Below, in pieces: positions 6,430-16,900 of a stretch of 64,000 nt of DNA; within the stretch, counting starts at the first letter, position 1, and each line of letters begins with the position of its first letter. The notes beneath the pieces are model-generated. The model made no database searches, was not told the DNA's origin, and worked only from the letters and a program-made list of their open reading frames with translations. The stretch is from Solobacterium moorei (GTDB taxonomy: Bacteria > Bacillota_I > Bacilli_A > Erysipelotrichales > Erysipelotrichaceae): assembly GCF_036323475.1 (NCBI RefSeq), contig NZ_AP028934.1:2232001-2296000 (forward strand). The letters are read 5' to 3'. A program made the position numbers and the translations under genes.

Positions 6430-6607
6430 TATATAGCCTCCTGTTTTTTATTCTGTTTTTATATTAACATGTTCATAATAGATACAAAAGTTCTTTTCCC
6501 TAACATTTATCAAAAGGAAAAGAAAGTATTCATTAATATGAAATATCGTTCATAAAATGTTCCATTTCTCAATAATTTTTCTATACTATTTCTATGAAGG
6601 TGCTTAT

Positions 6608-7546
6608 ATGAAAAACAGTTTATTACAAGAAATATCCATCCATGCATTCACTGAATTCAAATTAGGCAATGCCGAATACCCAGAGTCTAATACCGGATGT
6701 ACAGTTATCTTAAGTGAAGCAGGTTATCCAACCGGAATCGATATCCGTGGAGGGGCTCCTGCATCTAGAGAAAGTGGGCTACTCAATCCCCTCGCAGCCA
6801 ATGATGGAGTACATGCGATTGTATTATCTGGAGGCAGTGCATTTGGTCTTGATACAGCCAGCGGAGTTATGAAATTCTTAGCAGAAAGAAACATTGGTTT
6901 TCCTACTGCTGCAGGTGTTGTGCCAATTGTATGTGCTTCTTGTTTGTTTGATTTAAACGGGAATCCAACACAGAAATATCCAGATGCAAATCTTGGTTAT
7001 CAAGCCTGTGAAAATGCATATCATGGAATCTTTGAAGAAGGAAAGCATGGAGCGGGTACTGGAGCGACCATCGGCAAAATCTATGGTCCTAAACAAGCCT
7101 CTCCTTCTGCCCTTGCAACCTATGCTGTACAATTAGGAGATTTAAAGGTGGGTGCTGTCGTCGCAGTCAATGCAGTCGGTAATATCTATGATCCTACTAG
7201 TGGCAATACACTCTCTGGTATTCGTAATCTGAAAGACGGTGGTTTTATCGATGCTGAAGAAGCGCTTTACACTGCAATCTTAGGTCGTGACCTATTTCAT
7301 CAAAACACAACCATCGGTGCAATCATTACCAATGCAAAGCTAGATAAGACAGCACTCACAAAAGTTGCCGGCATGGCACATGATGGATATGCACGTGTCA
7401 TCAAGCCGGTGCATACTACATTTGATGGAGATTCCATCTATGCAATGAGTTCTGCCACCATATCAGCAGATATCAATGTTGTAGGTACCATCGCTGCATA
7501 CATCATGGAAAAAGCAATTCTAAAAACAGTCGATTTTAATAAATAG
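6608..7546 (+). CDS. P1-family (S58, DmpA-like) peptidase
   Basis: A 312-aa member of the Ntn-fold P1/S58 family, which includes DmpA/BapA aminopeptidases and self-cleaves to expose its nucleophile. Signature stretches: GCTVILSEAGYPTGIDIRGG, IVLSGGSAFGLDTASGV, the processing-site-like KHGAGTGATIGK, and GAVVAVNAVGNIYD. I start at the ATG at 6608, preceded by GAAGGTG, rather than the 51-nt upstream ATG whose extension (FHFSIIFLYYF) lacks an SD. The natural substrate is unknown. It is the first of two genes, 17 bp before the HD protein. Confidence 0.85.
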   Translation: MKNSLLQEISIHAFTEFKLGNAEYPESNTGCTVILSEAGYPTGIDIRGGAPASRESGLLNPLAANDGVHAIVLSGGSAFGLDTASGVMKFLAERNIGFPTAAGVVPIVCASCLFDLNGNPTQKYPDANLGYQACENAYHGIFEEGKHGAGTGATIGKIYGPKQASPSALATYAVQLGDLKVGAVVAVNAVGNIYDPTSGNTLSGIRNLKDGGFIDAEEALYTAILGRDLFHQNTTIGAIITNAKLDKTALTKVAGMAHDGYARVIKPVHTTFDGDSIYAMSSATISADINVVGTIAAYIMEKAILKTVDFNK

Positions 7547-7563
7547 TTAGGAGCACATCAATT

Positions 7564-8148
7564 ATGAATGAACGTTTACAAAAACAAATGGATTTTATCT
7601 TAGAAATCGATAAAGAAAAGAATATCTTCCGTCAGACTCACCTAACCAATCATGGAAGAAATGAGAATGACGCAGAACATGCATGGCACATGGCTATCAT
7701 GACTTATCTTTTAAAGGAACATGCAAATGAAAAGATTGATGTCGCTAAAACAATGATGATGTGTCTTATACATGACATCGTTGAAATTGATGCAGGTGAT
7801 ACCTACGCATACGATGCAGAAGGTTTAAAGACACAAAAGGCAAGAGAAGATCTTGCCAAAGAAAGAATATATTCAATTCTTCCAGATGATCAAAAAGCAG
7901 AGCTTATTGCCCTATTTGACGAATTTGAAGCTAATGAAACTCCAGAAGCACGTTTCGCACATGCAATGGACAACTTCCAACCACTCCTACTAAACAATTC
8001 GAATGACGGTGGTGACTGGAAAGAACATCAAGTCACTGCTGAAAAGGTATATGGCCGTCAATTTAAAACAAGACTTGGTTCCGAAGCTATTTATGAAGTA
8101 ACGGATCATATCCTTCAGAGTCATATCAAAAAAGGTAATCTAAAATAA
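7564..8148 (+). CDS. HD-domain phosphohydrolase (YfbR-like)
   Basis: A 194-aa protein with a complete HD signature: His in DAEHAWHMA, the His-Asp pair in MCLIHDIVEIDAGD, and the distal Asp in AHAMDNFQPLLL. This spacing is that of the COG1896 family (YfbR-type 5'-deoxynucleotidases). A dNMP/nucleotide phosphatase is the likely activity, but many members are untested. SD AGGAG lies 10 nt upstream. It follows the P1 peptidase closely and ends at a strong terminator. Confidence 0.82.
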   Translation: MNERLQKQMDFILEIDKEKNIFRQTHLTNHGRNENDAEHAWHMAIMTYLLKEHANEKIDVAKTMMMCLIHDIVEIDAGDTYAYDAEGLKTQKAREDLAKERIYSILPDDQKAELIALFDEFEANETPEARFAHAMDNFQPLLLNNSNDGGDWKEHQVTAEKVYGRQFKTRLGSEAIYEVTDHILQSHIKKGNLK

Positions 8149-8161
8149 CTTGCAAGCATGT

Positions 8162-8204
8162 AAAAGTCTCCGTAGGCTTAGCAATCCCTAACAGAGACTT
8201 TTTT
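8162..8204 (+). terminator. Terminator after the HD gene
   Basis: AAAAGTCTC and GAGACTTTT form a 9-bp stem ending in six T. It also faces the convergent surface-protein remnant. Confidence 0.85.
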
Positions 8205-8214
8205 AGTTATTTGC

Positions 8215-8699
8215 TTAATACTTCTTTCTTGCAAAGTAGATTCCAACACCTGCAAGAGCTGTGAAAGACAATGCGGAAAAATCAATAGGTGCAACTGGAT
8301 GTTCTGTACTTTCCTGAATCTCTGACAACTGCATATTAAATTCTATCGGCGGTTCAGCAAATTGAATCGGAAATTCTTGTTCCTCAATTTCTTCTATAAA
8401 CTGCTTTTTAGCTTCTTTTTCTTCTATTACTTCCTCATCAGCAACTAGTTCAGTAACTTCAGCAACTATTTCTCCAGTTCCTCCATATAACCGCTCATAG
8501 ATTTCATCTGTCATCGTGCCAGTTCTGCCTCTGCCAGCTCCACTTCCGTTTGATCAGTATTATATTTTTCTAACTCTAGCTTTGCCTGATTTAACATATC
8601 TTGTTTTTTTTGAATGATACTTTCATCTAATCCTTCTATAATGGCCTCTTCTAATTACTTCTCCCAAATTTTAATCTCTAAAACTATTTTAGAAATAAA
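8215..8699 (-). pseudogene. 3' remnant of a wall- or membrane-anchored surface protein
   Basis: The last 99 codons stay open and end in a hydrophobic segment (LSFTALAGVGIYFARKKY), a typical surface-protein tail without a recognisable LPXTG. Upstream, a different frame carries a coiled-coil-like stretch (EGLDESIIQKKQDMLNQAKL, then ELEKYNTDQTEVELAEAELA), which hits TGA exactly where the ATG frame begins. A further in-frame TAA lies at about 8658. One frameshift and at least one stop make this a decayed gene. The acidic middle (EEVIEEKEAKKQFIEEIEEQ) is low complexity. Confidence 0.6.
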
Positions 8700-8812
8700 C
8701 GTACAATAATTTGTGTATAACTTGACGCGTCTTACAAACAATTCTTACTTTATCCAAAGTGTAGCACAAAATCATTTTTATGGACGATATTCTTTTTTTC
8801 TAACAAATTCAG

Positions 8813-9484
8813 TCAATTCGTCGAAATGTTTCGCTGTACAACGGTTTGTCTGCCACCTGTTAAGATTCCCAAAAACATTGGAGATATGCAACTTAATATA
8901 AAATAAATCAATGCAGATACAGAAAGTGTTAGTAACAAAATTACAAAACGCGATCCAACATTATATACAGTTACGGAAAAATTCTGCTTAATATAAAATT
9001 TGAACATACCATCCCACAAATCATTTATCAACGGTTGATGAATCGCATACATTAAAAAAGTCAAATTATATACTTTTAATAACTTGAAATTATTAAATGA
9101 AGGTATTAAGAAAAACATAAATACTGGCAACATCATTTTTGTCATAACCCCAAAAAGAGAAGGGATAAAGCCTTCTAAAAAATATGATACTCCAAGTAGC
9201 AATAATATATATCCTAACAGATTTTGTGGATGAAGATTTTCTTCATATTTACCATAAAATGCACCAACAAGATAGCACGGCAAGTAATATATAACATTAT
9301 CCATTACTCCAAACTGCAGTATATCCTGAACAATCTTAAAAGGAAGCTTGTACATAACTTGCGTTAAAATTGAGACAATCATAATAAATCCCCATCCTAC
9401 CTTTTTCTCTTTAAGCATTAAAAGAAGTATAGGAGAGATGAGTGCAAGTAAAAATATCGCCAAGACATACCAAAGTGGTCCATC
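8813..9484 (-). pseudogene. Acyltransferase-3 family protein, 3' part, interrupted by IS3
   Basis: About 220 codons of multi-pass membrane sequence starting GPLWYVLAIFLLALISP and ending LGILTGGR.... This is the C-terminal two-thirds of an OafA/acyltransferase-3 protein, which acylates surface glycans or peptidoglycan. The missing N-terminal part is at 11695-12081. Joining PL-D to GPLWYV at the 3-bp duplication restores one frame. No second lesion is visible, so precise excision could repair it. Confidence 0.82.
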
Positions 9485-9516
9485 TGAAGTGAACCCAATT
9501 TCTTGGACACGTTAAT

Positions 9517-10926
9517 TTACAGACATGATAAGGCTTGATTCCTTGCCTGACAAGGGGTTAGGCCTTCTAATTTTGTCTGTATTCTTTCTTCGTTGTAATA
9601 GTGTATGTATTCTTCCATGGCACATTTCAATTCTTCCAATGTATGGAACTCATATTCATGTCCGTAGAACATCTCATTCTTCATCTTTCCAAAGAAGTTC
9701 TCCATCACACAATTATCTAGGCAATTTCCTTTGCGAGACATCGATTGGATGACCCCGTGTTCATGTAGAGCCTTATGGTATTGATTCATTTGATATTGCC
9801 ATCCTTGATCAGAATGGAATATCAGTCCTTCTATATTTGGATATCTATGAAATGCGATATCAAGCATATTGGCAATCTGCTCATAGTTTGGATTATTAGA
9901 TATATTCCAAGATATAATTTCTCTATTATGCATGTCGAGAATAGGTGATAGATACAGCTTGCCTGCAGTGATGTGGAACTCTGATACATCTGTTGTCCAT
10001 TTCTCGTTAACTGTACTTGTAGAGAAGTTGCGCTTGTAATAGGTAATGTGATTCTCTTCATCAACTACCTTTTCTAGTAAGTGATTCTCTACTGTACCAT
10101 TCATATTGCCTTTGTATGATTTGTATTTAGCTTTAGGTGTATTTCCAAATAGACCCATCTTATGCATAAGCCTTTGTATCGTCTTACGATTGATCGTTGG
10201 ATACAGCTTTCTGATTTCCAGATAAATACGTCGATATCCGTATCTTCTCTTATGGGTATAGAAAACATTGATGATGTCATTCATTACATCATCATATTTG
10301 AAATCACTGTCTTGTTTGTCTTTCCAATAATAGTAGTCAGAACGGCTGATATGATAAGACAATTGTGTACTGGTATTTATCGTTTGGATGATATATCCAA
10401 CAGGTACATGTAGTTCTTGCCTTAGTTCCGATATCGCCCTAACTATTTCTTCTTTTCTCTCTTTTCTCTTTCCGTAACTAAGGCATCTAATTTTTTTATG
10501 AATTCGTTCTCTATTAATAGCCTCAAGTTCTGCTCGCGTAGGAGCTTGTTTTCTTTCTCCAGCTCCTCGATTGTTTTCTTCTTTGGCATGTCGTCCTCGC
10601 TTCCTTACAACGACATTATATCCATTTTCTTTATATTCTTTAATCCATCGAAAGAGAAGACTATCGGTAGACAACCCTAAGTCTATTGATACGCTCATTA
10701 TTGACTTATGAAGAGTCAATACTCTATAGATGGCTGCTTCTTTAAATTCAGCAGAGTAATCGTGAGAACTATGACGTAGAATATCCAATCCATGTTTATC
10801 AACTAGCCTAACAATATATTCAATTTTAGATTTTTGCATTTTCCATTTTAACTGGAGCTTAGAAAATGTGGTTCCAAGTTTTCGTTCCTTGTAGATTTGT
10901 ACCTTGTCTTCAAATGTAAATTTCAT
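9517..10926 (-). CDS. IS3-family transposase, OrfA and OrfB in one frame, OrfA zipper lost
   Basis: A 469-aa frame: OrfA-like helix-turn-helix (about 1-115), then a DDE rve domain with WTTDVSEFHI, FHSDQGWQY and a distal Glu in DNCVMENFFGKMK. In IS3 elements OrfB is normally reached by -1 frameshifting. Here both halves are in one frame, and the leucine-zipper end of OrfA (MPKKKTIEELEKENKLLREQ and on to KKLDALVTEREKREKKK) is read only in another frame at 10443-10589. A 2-nt loss near 10590 explains this. The fusion therefore carries junk where the multimerisation zipper should be, so activity is doubtful. IS200 separates its ATG from the SD (AGGAGG at about 11660). Confidence 0.85.
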   Translation of the reverse strand: MKFTFEDKVQIYKERKLGTTFSKLQLKWKMQKSKIEYIVRLVDKHGLDILRHSSHDYSAEFKEAAIYRVLTLHKSIMSVSIDLGLSTDSLLFRWIKEYKENGYNVVVRKRGRHAKEENNRGAGERKQAPTRAELEAINRERIHKKIRCLSYGKRKERKEEIVRAISELRQELHVPVGYIIQTINTSTQLSYHISRSDYYYWKDKQDSDFKYDDVMNDIINVFYTHKRRYGYRRIYLEIRKLYPTINRKTIQRLMHKMGLFGNTPKAKYKSYKGNMNGTVENHLLEKVVDEENHITYYKRNFSTSTVNEKWTTDVSEFHITAGKLYLSPILDMHNREIISWNISNNPNYEQIANMLDIAFHRYPNIEGLIFHSDQGWQYQMNQYHKALHEHGVIQSMSRKGNCLDNCVMENFFGKMKNEMFYGHEYEFHTLEELKCAMEEYIHYYNEERIQTKLEGLTPCQARNQALSCL

Positions 10927-11651
10927 AATAACAATCCGCACGTATAACGTGCGGTTTTTAGGCTACCCTATAAGGGCCTTTACCACACTTCGACCCTTAA
11001 GGGTCTTGTGTAAAAGACCGACAACCGTGTTTGCACACTATGGCCTACCCTTTAAAAGGGTCTACATATTCTTTTTTACTTAGATTATCCTGTATCATAT
11101 CTTCTTTTTCTTGATTTCGGATATACTCTTCTACTACCTTCGTATTCAGACCTACTGTACTTACATAATAACCCTTCGCCCAAAAGTTTCGATTGCCATA
11201 TTTATATTTTAAATTTGCATGTTTCTCAAATATCATCAACGATGATTTGCCTTTCAAGTATCCCATGAAACTTGATACAGCTATCTTCGGTGGTATCTTT
11301 ACCAACATATGTATATGATCTCTCATTGCATGTGCTTCTATAATTTCTACATCTTTATATGCACACAACTGTCTCAATATCCCTCCTATATCTGCTCTTA
11401 ATTTTCCGTAAATTGCCTTTCTTCTATACTTTGGTATGAACACAATATGATACTTACAGTTCCATCTCGTGTGTGATAAACTTGAATCGTCATTTGGCTT
11501 TGTTGCCATTGATATCTCCTCCTTATATTTTGAATTTCGGTTGTCAGCCTTATTCAATTATATACGGAGGCTTTTTTCATCGCTTAAGCTTTTCCATTCT
11601 CATACGCATAGCGTATGGTTTTTATAGGAAACTTCGTTTCCTATAATAAAA
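10927..11651 (-). mobile_element. IS200/IS605-type element, copy 1 (nested)
   Basis: Ends were set by alignment with copy 2 (19084-19796): homology begins AATAACAATCCGCACG and ends near ATAGGAAACTTCGTTTCC. Subterminal hairpins (CCGCACG/CGTGCGG, CATACGC/GCGTATG, GGAAAC/GTTTCC) and lack of terminal repeats or target duplication fit single-strand transposition. It landed between SD and ATG of the host IS3 transposase. Confidence 0.85.
11045..11509 (-). CDS. tnpA: IS200-type Y1 (HUH) transposase TnpA, copy 1
   Basis: A 154-aa single-strand transposase. His-x-His in RDHIHMLVKIPPK is the metal-binding HUH motif, and Tyr in VVEEYIRNQ is the nucleophile. I use the ATG at 11509 because AAGGAGGAG precedes it; an upstream in-frame start adds 16 residues without function. 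The preceding hairpins are typical of the translation-limiting leader of these elements. It appears intact, and I see no accessory tnpB nearby. Confidence 0.92.
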   Translation of the reverse strand: MATKPNDDSSLSHTRWNCKYHIVFIPKYRRKAIYGKLRADIGGILRQLCAYKDVEIIEAHAMRDHIHMLVKIPPKIAVSSFMGYLKGKSSLMIFEKHANLKYKYGNRNFWAKGYYVSTVGLNTKVVEEYIRNQEKEDMIQDNLSKKEYVDPFKG

Positions 11652-11694
11652 ATGAACCTCCTAAGTTGTTGTCCAACTTTTGGGGTTCACTTCA

Positions 11695-12081
11695 ATCTAG
11701 AGGATACTTTTGAATTAAAAACGTTCTGAATAAAAAATCTGTTTTTTCAAATATATATTGCTTTTGCAAAATATCGATAAATGTAATGATAATTTGCCAT
11801 GCTACATAAGGTATTAACAATGAAAAAAACCTTCTTTTCATTTTCCTCTTATAGTCTTTTAATTCATAGTTCCGAAACAATAAGTATGCTGTTATAAAGA
11901 AGAAATAACACATTGCAAAACTTCCCATTACAGAAAAAACATTTCCAAACCCTCTTGCAAATCGTACATCCCAAGTGTTAAGAGCATAACTATCATTAAT
12001 TGAAATAGTATGGTAACACACCATAAAGCAAGACATCAAAAAATTTAGGAAGATAATCTTCTCACTTGTCATTTTATTCAT
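11695..12081 (-). pseudogene. Acyltransferase-3 family protein, 5' part
   Basis: 129 codons from ATG 12081 (SD AAGAGGG), with hydrophobic helices IIFLNFLMSCFMVCYH and SFAMCYFFFITAYLLF and ending FLIQKYPLD at the IS3 insertion. It joins 8813-9484. The start of an acyltransferase-3 protein with a His after the first helix (MVCYHT) is recognisable. Truncated, it is probably non-functional. Confidence 0.8.
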
Positions 12082-12194
12082 TCTAATCCCTCTTTTTTTT
12101 CTGAATATATAACATGTTGATTGTATCATTCTTTTACTATATCGTATATTATATCTTCCTATTCTATTCCCAAATCTGACGCGACAAAATAAAC

Positions 12195-13827
12195 CCTCAA
12201 TTATTTTTGAAAGTTCCTCTTTTGATTTTATTATTGGTGAAGGTTCCCTTTTTTAATATGATGTCTTTAGAGATGGTGCTGGCAGTTCAAGAAAGGAGGC
12301 AATCATATGGTTGCCAGCGGTTATAAACATCTATCTTTAGAAGAACGTAAATCTATAGAAGTTCTATTGAATCATTCCGACATCAAACTCAAACAGATAG
12401 CACTCTCTATCAATCATTCACAGAAATGCGTACGTGAAGAAATCAGAGCACACAGGGTCGTACGTGTCCACTCGAATAAGACGAACAAATGTGGACGGCA
12501 AGATTCTTGTAAGAAACATCGCTTATGCACATATTGCATAAGCGGTGATTGTAAGTCTTGTAAGCATAAGGACTGCAACGAGCTATGTGATGACTTCGTC
12601 TCATATCCCGTTTGCGAGAGAATAGAGCGATTCCCTTATGTCTGTTCAGGTTGTCCTGACATACATAAATGTCATCTTCCCAAGTACTTCTACATCGCAC
12701 GAATAGCACAGGATAAATATACGCAAGACAAATTAGAATGGAGGTCCGGACCTCGCAAGAGCGAAGCAGAAATGAAATCTATCGTGGAGGCATTTCAAAA
12801 TAATATTCCTAAAAAGCAATCCATCGATACGATTATCCATACTAACGACCTGAATATATCCGCCTCTACTGCATATAGATACATTCGTGAGCACCAGATT
12901 CCCGGGATTTCAAACATCGACCTAAAACGTCAGGTACGCTACACGCAACGCAGTTCTTCAAGGCATCATCCTATATCGATTGACTACGATTTCCTCGAAG
13001 GACGCAAATACGAGGACTTCCTAGCAGCCCTAGAAACAGCAGGACCAGATGTAAACGTATGGGAAATGGATACGATCATCGGGAAGAAAGGGAGCGATGA
13101 GAAGTGTGTACTGAGCCTGTTACACAGACGTTCCAATCTTCAATTATATTTTCTCTTACGACACAAGAATATGTTTGAGGTAACGTATCTATTTGATACT
13201 ATCAAAAGTTTCTTAGGCATCGACTTATTCAAAGATACGTTCACTATCATACTCACCGATAATGGCACTGAGTTCCATGATCCACTATCGCTTGAGACAG
13301 ACCCTGAAACGGGAGAAAAACTCATCAGTATCTATTTCGCAAGGCCTAGACGTTCTGATGACAAAGGCAAATGTGAAAAGAACCACGAGCACTTCAGAGA
13401 GAAGATTCCAAAAGGATGCAGTATGAACAGCCTTACAAAATACGACATCAATTTCGTATCAAATCAGGTAAATAATTATGTACGCAGGAAGTTAAATTAC
13501 CAATCACCCTACAGCATTGCCAAACTAGTACTAAACGAAAAGGTGTTAGAACTAAACCGCCTTCATCCCATTTCACCCAAGGCAGTTGATCTAACACCTA
13601 TCCTCCATTAGCATCAGACCCTAACAGCACCATCTCTTTATATTCAAAGGGAGCTTTCAAGAGAAATTCAAAAAAATTTCATTTGAAAGTATACTTTTCG
13701 TGCGGTCAAAATGCCCAATATCTATTTAGATTATAGCTTAAAATATATCAATTCAAAACCTGTAAATGGAAAAGCACCCCAATTAAAGGGAGCTTTCGTT
13801 AAAAGGGGGCTTTCACTGAAAATTGAG
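12195..13827 (+). mobile_element. IS30-family element, copy 1
   Basis: Inverted ends CCTCAATT... and ...AATTGAGC with GAAAG-TCCC inside. It is flanked by a perfect 13-bp direct repeat CGACAAAATAAAC (12182-12194 and 13828-13840). Its transposase is identical to that at 17481. The right 200 bp (13612-13827) hold no gene, only the subterminal repeats of AAAGGGAGCTTTC type. Confidence 0.9.
12307..13611 (+). CDS. IS30-family transposase, copy 1
   Basis: 434 aa. An N-terminal HTH (YKHLSLEERKSIEVLLNHSD), a Cys-rich zinc-finger-like block (CGRQDSC..CTYCISGDCKSCK..CSGCPDIHKC, about 57-125) and a DDE integrase core with Asp in VWEMDTIIGKKG, Asp in ILTDNGTEF and Glu in GKCEKNHEHFR. SD AAAGGAGG lies 6 nt before the ATG. 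It is complete and probably active, as the second identical copy suggests recent movement. Confidence 0.93.
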   Translation: MVASGYKHLSLEERKSIEVLLNHSDIKLKQIALSINHSQKCVREEIRAHRVVRVHSNKTNKCGRQDSCKKHRLCTYCISGDCKSCKHKDCNELCDDFVSYPVCERIERFPYVCSGCPDIHKCHLPKYFYIARIAQDKYTQDKLEWRSGPRKSEAEMKSIVEAFQNNIPKKQSIDTIIHTNDLNISASTAYRYIREHQIPGISNIDLKRQVRYTQRSSSRHHPISIDYDFLEGRKYEDFLAALETAGPDVNVWEMDTIIGKKGSDEKCVLSLLHRRSNLQLYFLLRHKNMFEVTYLFDTIKSFLGIDLFKDTFTIILTDNGTEFHDPLSLETDPETGEKLISIYFARPRRSDDKGKCEKNHEHFREKIPKGCSMNSLTKYDINFVSNQVNNYVRRKLNYQSPYSIAKLVLNEKVLELNRLHPISPKAVDLTPILH

Positions 13828-13892
13828 CCGACAAAATAAACCCTCTTTTAGATATTTATATAGATTCCCTTCGTTTTACTAGCATTTTATTT

Positions 13893-13950
13893 AAAAAGTC
13901 TACTATATCTAGTTACAGATTATATCACCAAACCTAGAAATTAGTAGACT
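13893..13950 (-). terminator. Terminator of the glucosaminidase gene
   Basis: AGTCTACTA and TAGTAGACT pair across a long A/T-rich loop, followed on the minus strand by TTTTT. The gap 13828-13955 otherwise holds only the 13-bp IS target duplication. Confidence 0.5.
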
Positions 13951-13955
13951 GTATT

Positions 13956-16900
13956 TTAATCATATTTTGTTAAATTATACGTATTTACAACTCTAAGCGT
14001 ATTTTGAACATATGTTGAACTAGTCGCATATCCTGCTTGCTTAATATAAGTCAAATACTCTTCAGGTGTTGTAGCCGTTTTAATCTTTGCATAGTTAGGA
14101 AACTTCGTAAACTCAAAATATCCACGTACCCCTTCCTCAATACTGTTATAAACTCTAAAGTTGTCACGAACATTTGTGTATGTTCCAGGAACATATTCTT
14201 CCTGCGTAGCCATATTAACTGATTTTCCTTTCCAATATGGCCCCGCCTTCAGGCCAAAATAATTATGGTACTTGGCAGATAAAGATGATCTCCCCCAATT
14301 GCTTTCAAGGATTGCTTGTGCAATAATTCCACTATTAACTTTGATACCATACTGAGCAGAGTATTTACGAACATAGTACGCTATTACTTGAATAAACTCC
14401 TCATTTGTGTAATTTTCTCTAAGCGTTTTAGGTGACGCATTCTTCCCATATATAAAATAGATTTCTTCTCCTGAATCGGTTTTCACCCAGCCATTAGCAT
14501 AGTATCCATTGATTGCATATATGCCATTTACCCAACCATTTGCATAGTTGCCATCCTTATATATGCGCTCTTGTCCTGCAAATGTCTGCAAGCCTTGGGC
14601 AAGTAGACCGTTGATGAATAAATGTTCACCATTGCCATCTGTACCCATACCAGTCAAACGTTCGCCATCTTTATAGAACAGGTAATAATAGCCATCTACT
14701 GGTGGCTTATGAACTACCCAGCCATTAGCAGCAGAACCATTTAAATAATACTTATTCTTTCTAAATCCAGTAACCAAATTTCCATCTTCATATAAACGAT
14801 ATGCATTTGGATAATTTTGCATTCCTTGCGCAAGTAAACCGTTAATAAAGAGATGCTCGCCATTACCATCTGTACCCATACCAGTTAAACGTTCGCCATC
14901 TTTATAGAATAGATAATACTTCCCATCGATTGGCTCTTTGTGAAATATCCAACCATTAGCAACAGAGCCATTTACATAATATTTATCATTATAAGTGTTA
15001 ACTACATTTCCATCTCTGTAGAAGCAGTATTGACCATTATAATAATTATAGCCTTGGGCAAGTAGACCGTTGATGAATAAATGTTCACCATTGCCATCTG
15101 TACCCATACCAGTCAAACGTTCGCCATCTTTATAGAATAGATAATACTTTCCATCGATTGGCTCTTTGTGAAATATCCAACCATTGGCAAGATTACCATC
15201 TACATAACAACGTTTTCCACCGGCATATTCTTGTAGTCCTTGCGCAAGCAAACCATTGATAAATAAATGCTCGCCATTACCATCTGTACCCTTGCCCGTT
15301 AGTCGTACACCATATTTATAGAACAGATAATACTGTCCATCTACCGGCGGGTTATGAACTACCCAGCCATGAGCATAGTATCCATTGATTGCATATATGC
15401 CATTTACCCAACCATTTGCATAGTTGCCATCCTTATATATGCGCTCTTGTCCTGCAAATGTCTGCAAGCCTTGGGCAAGTAGACCGTTGATGAATAAATG
15501 TTCACCATTGCCATCTGTACCCATACCAGTCAAACGTTCGCCATCTTTATAGAATAGATAATACTTTCCATCGATTGGCTCTTTGTGAAATATCCAACCA
15601 TTGGCAAGATTACCATCTACATAACAACGTTTTCCACCGGCATATTCTTGTAGTCCTTGCGCAAGCAAACCATTGATAAATAAATGCTCGCCATTACCAT
15701 CTGTACCCTTGCCCGTTAGTCGTACACCATATTTATAGAACAGATAATACTGTCCATCTACCGGCGGGTTATGAACTACCCAGCCATGAGCATAGTATCC
15801 ATTGATTGCATATATGCCATTTACCCAACCATTTGCATAGTTGCCATCCTTATATATGCGCTCTTGTCCTGCAAATGTCTGCAAGCCTTGGGCAAGTAGA
15901 CCGTTGATGAATAAATGTTCACCATTGCCATCTGTACCCATACCAGTCAAACGTTCGCCATCTTTATAGAATAGATAATACTTTCCATCGATTGGCTCTT
16001 TGTGAAATATCCAACCATTGGCAAGATTACCATCTACATAACAACGTTTTCCACCGGCATATTCTTGTAGTCCTTGCGCAAGCAAACCATTGATAAATAA
16101 ATGCTCGCCATTACCATCTGTACCCTTGCCCGTTAGTCGTACACCATATTTATAGAACAGATAATACTGTCCATCTACCGGCGGGTTATGAACTACCCAG
16201 CCATGAGCATAGTATCCATTGATTGCATATATGCCATTTACCCAACCATTTGCATAGTTGCCATCCTTATATATGCGCTCTTGTCCTGCAAATGTCTGCA
16301 AGCCTTGGGCAAGTAGACCGTTGATGAATAAATGTTCACCATTGCCATCTGTACCCATACCAGTCAAACGTTCGCCATCTTTATAGAATAGATAATACTT
16401 TCCATCGATTGGCTCTTTGTGAAATATCCAACCATTGGCAAGATTACCATCTACATAACAACGTTTTCCACCGGCATATTCTTGTAGTCCTTGCGCAAGC
16501 AAACCATTGATAAATAAATGCTCGCCATTACCATCTGTACCCTTGCCCGTTAGTCGTACACCATATTTATAGAACAGATAATACTGTCCATCTACCGGCG
16601 GGTTATGAACTACCCAGCCATGGGCATAGTATCCATTGATTGCATATATGCCATTTACCCAGCCATTTGCATAGTTGCCATCCTTATATATACGCTCTTG
16701 TCCTGCAAATGTCTGCAAGCCTTGGGCAAGTAGACCGTTGATGAATAGATGTTCACCATTACCGTCTGTACCCATACCAGTCAAACGTTCGCCATCTTTA
16801 TAGAACAGGTAATAATAGCCATCTACTGGTGGCTTATGAACTACCCAGCCATTAGCTAGAGCACCATTTACATAATATAAATTATCCACGAAGCCAGTAT

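Larger units (their letters stand above)
9485..11694 (-). mobile_element. IS3-family element carrying a nested IS200
   Basis: Terminal inverted repeats begin TGAAGTGAACCC (9485) and end GGGTTCACTTCA (11694), each with TTGGACA a few bases inside. A 3-bp target duplication ATC lies at 9482-9484 and 11695-11697, typical of the family. Removing the IS200 (10927-11651) leaves an IS of about 1.49 kb, the normal size. The element splits an acyltransferase gene. Confidence 0.88.

Noticed and set aside
8700-8812. Rightward promoter-like TTGACG before 8740
   Set aside because: No plus-strand gene follows, and the -10 is poor. Probably chance.
12443-12709. Minus-strand open frames inside the IS30, IS1634 and other genes
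   Set aside because: They are frame shadows of the transposases: they recur with each IS copy, lack SD sequences and encode low-complexity or Cys-biased nonsense.
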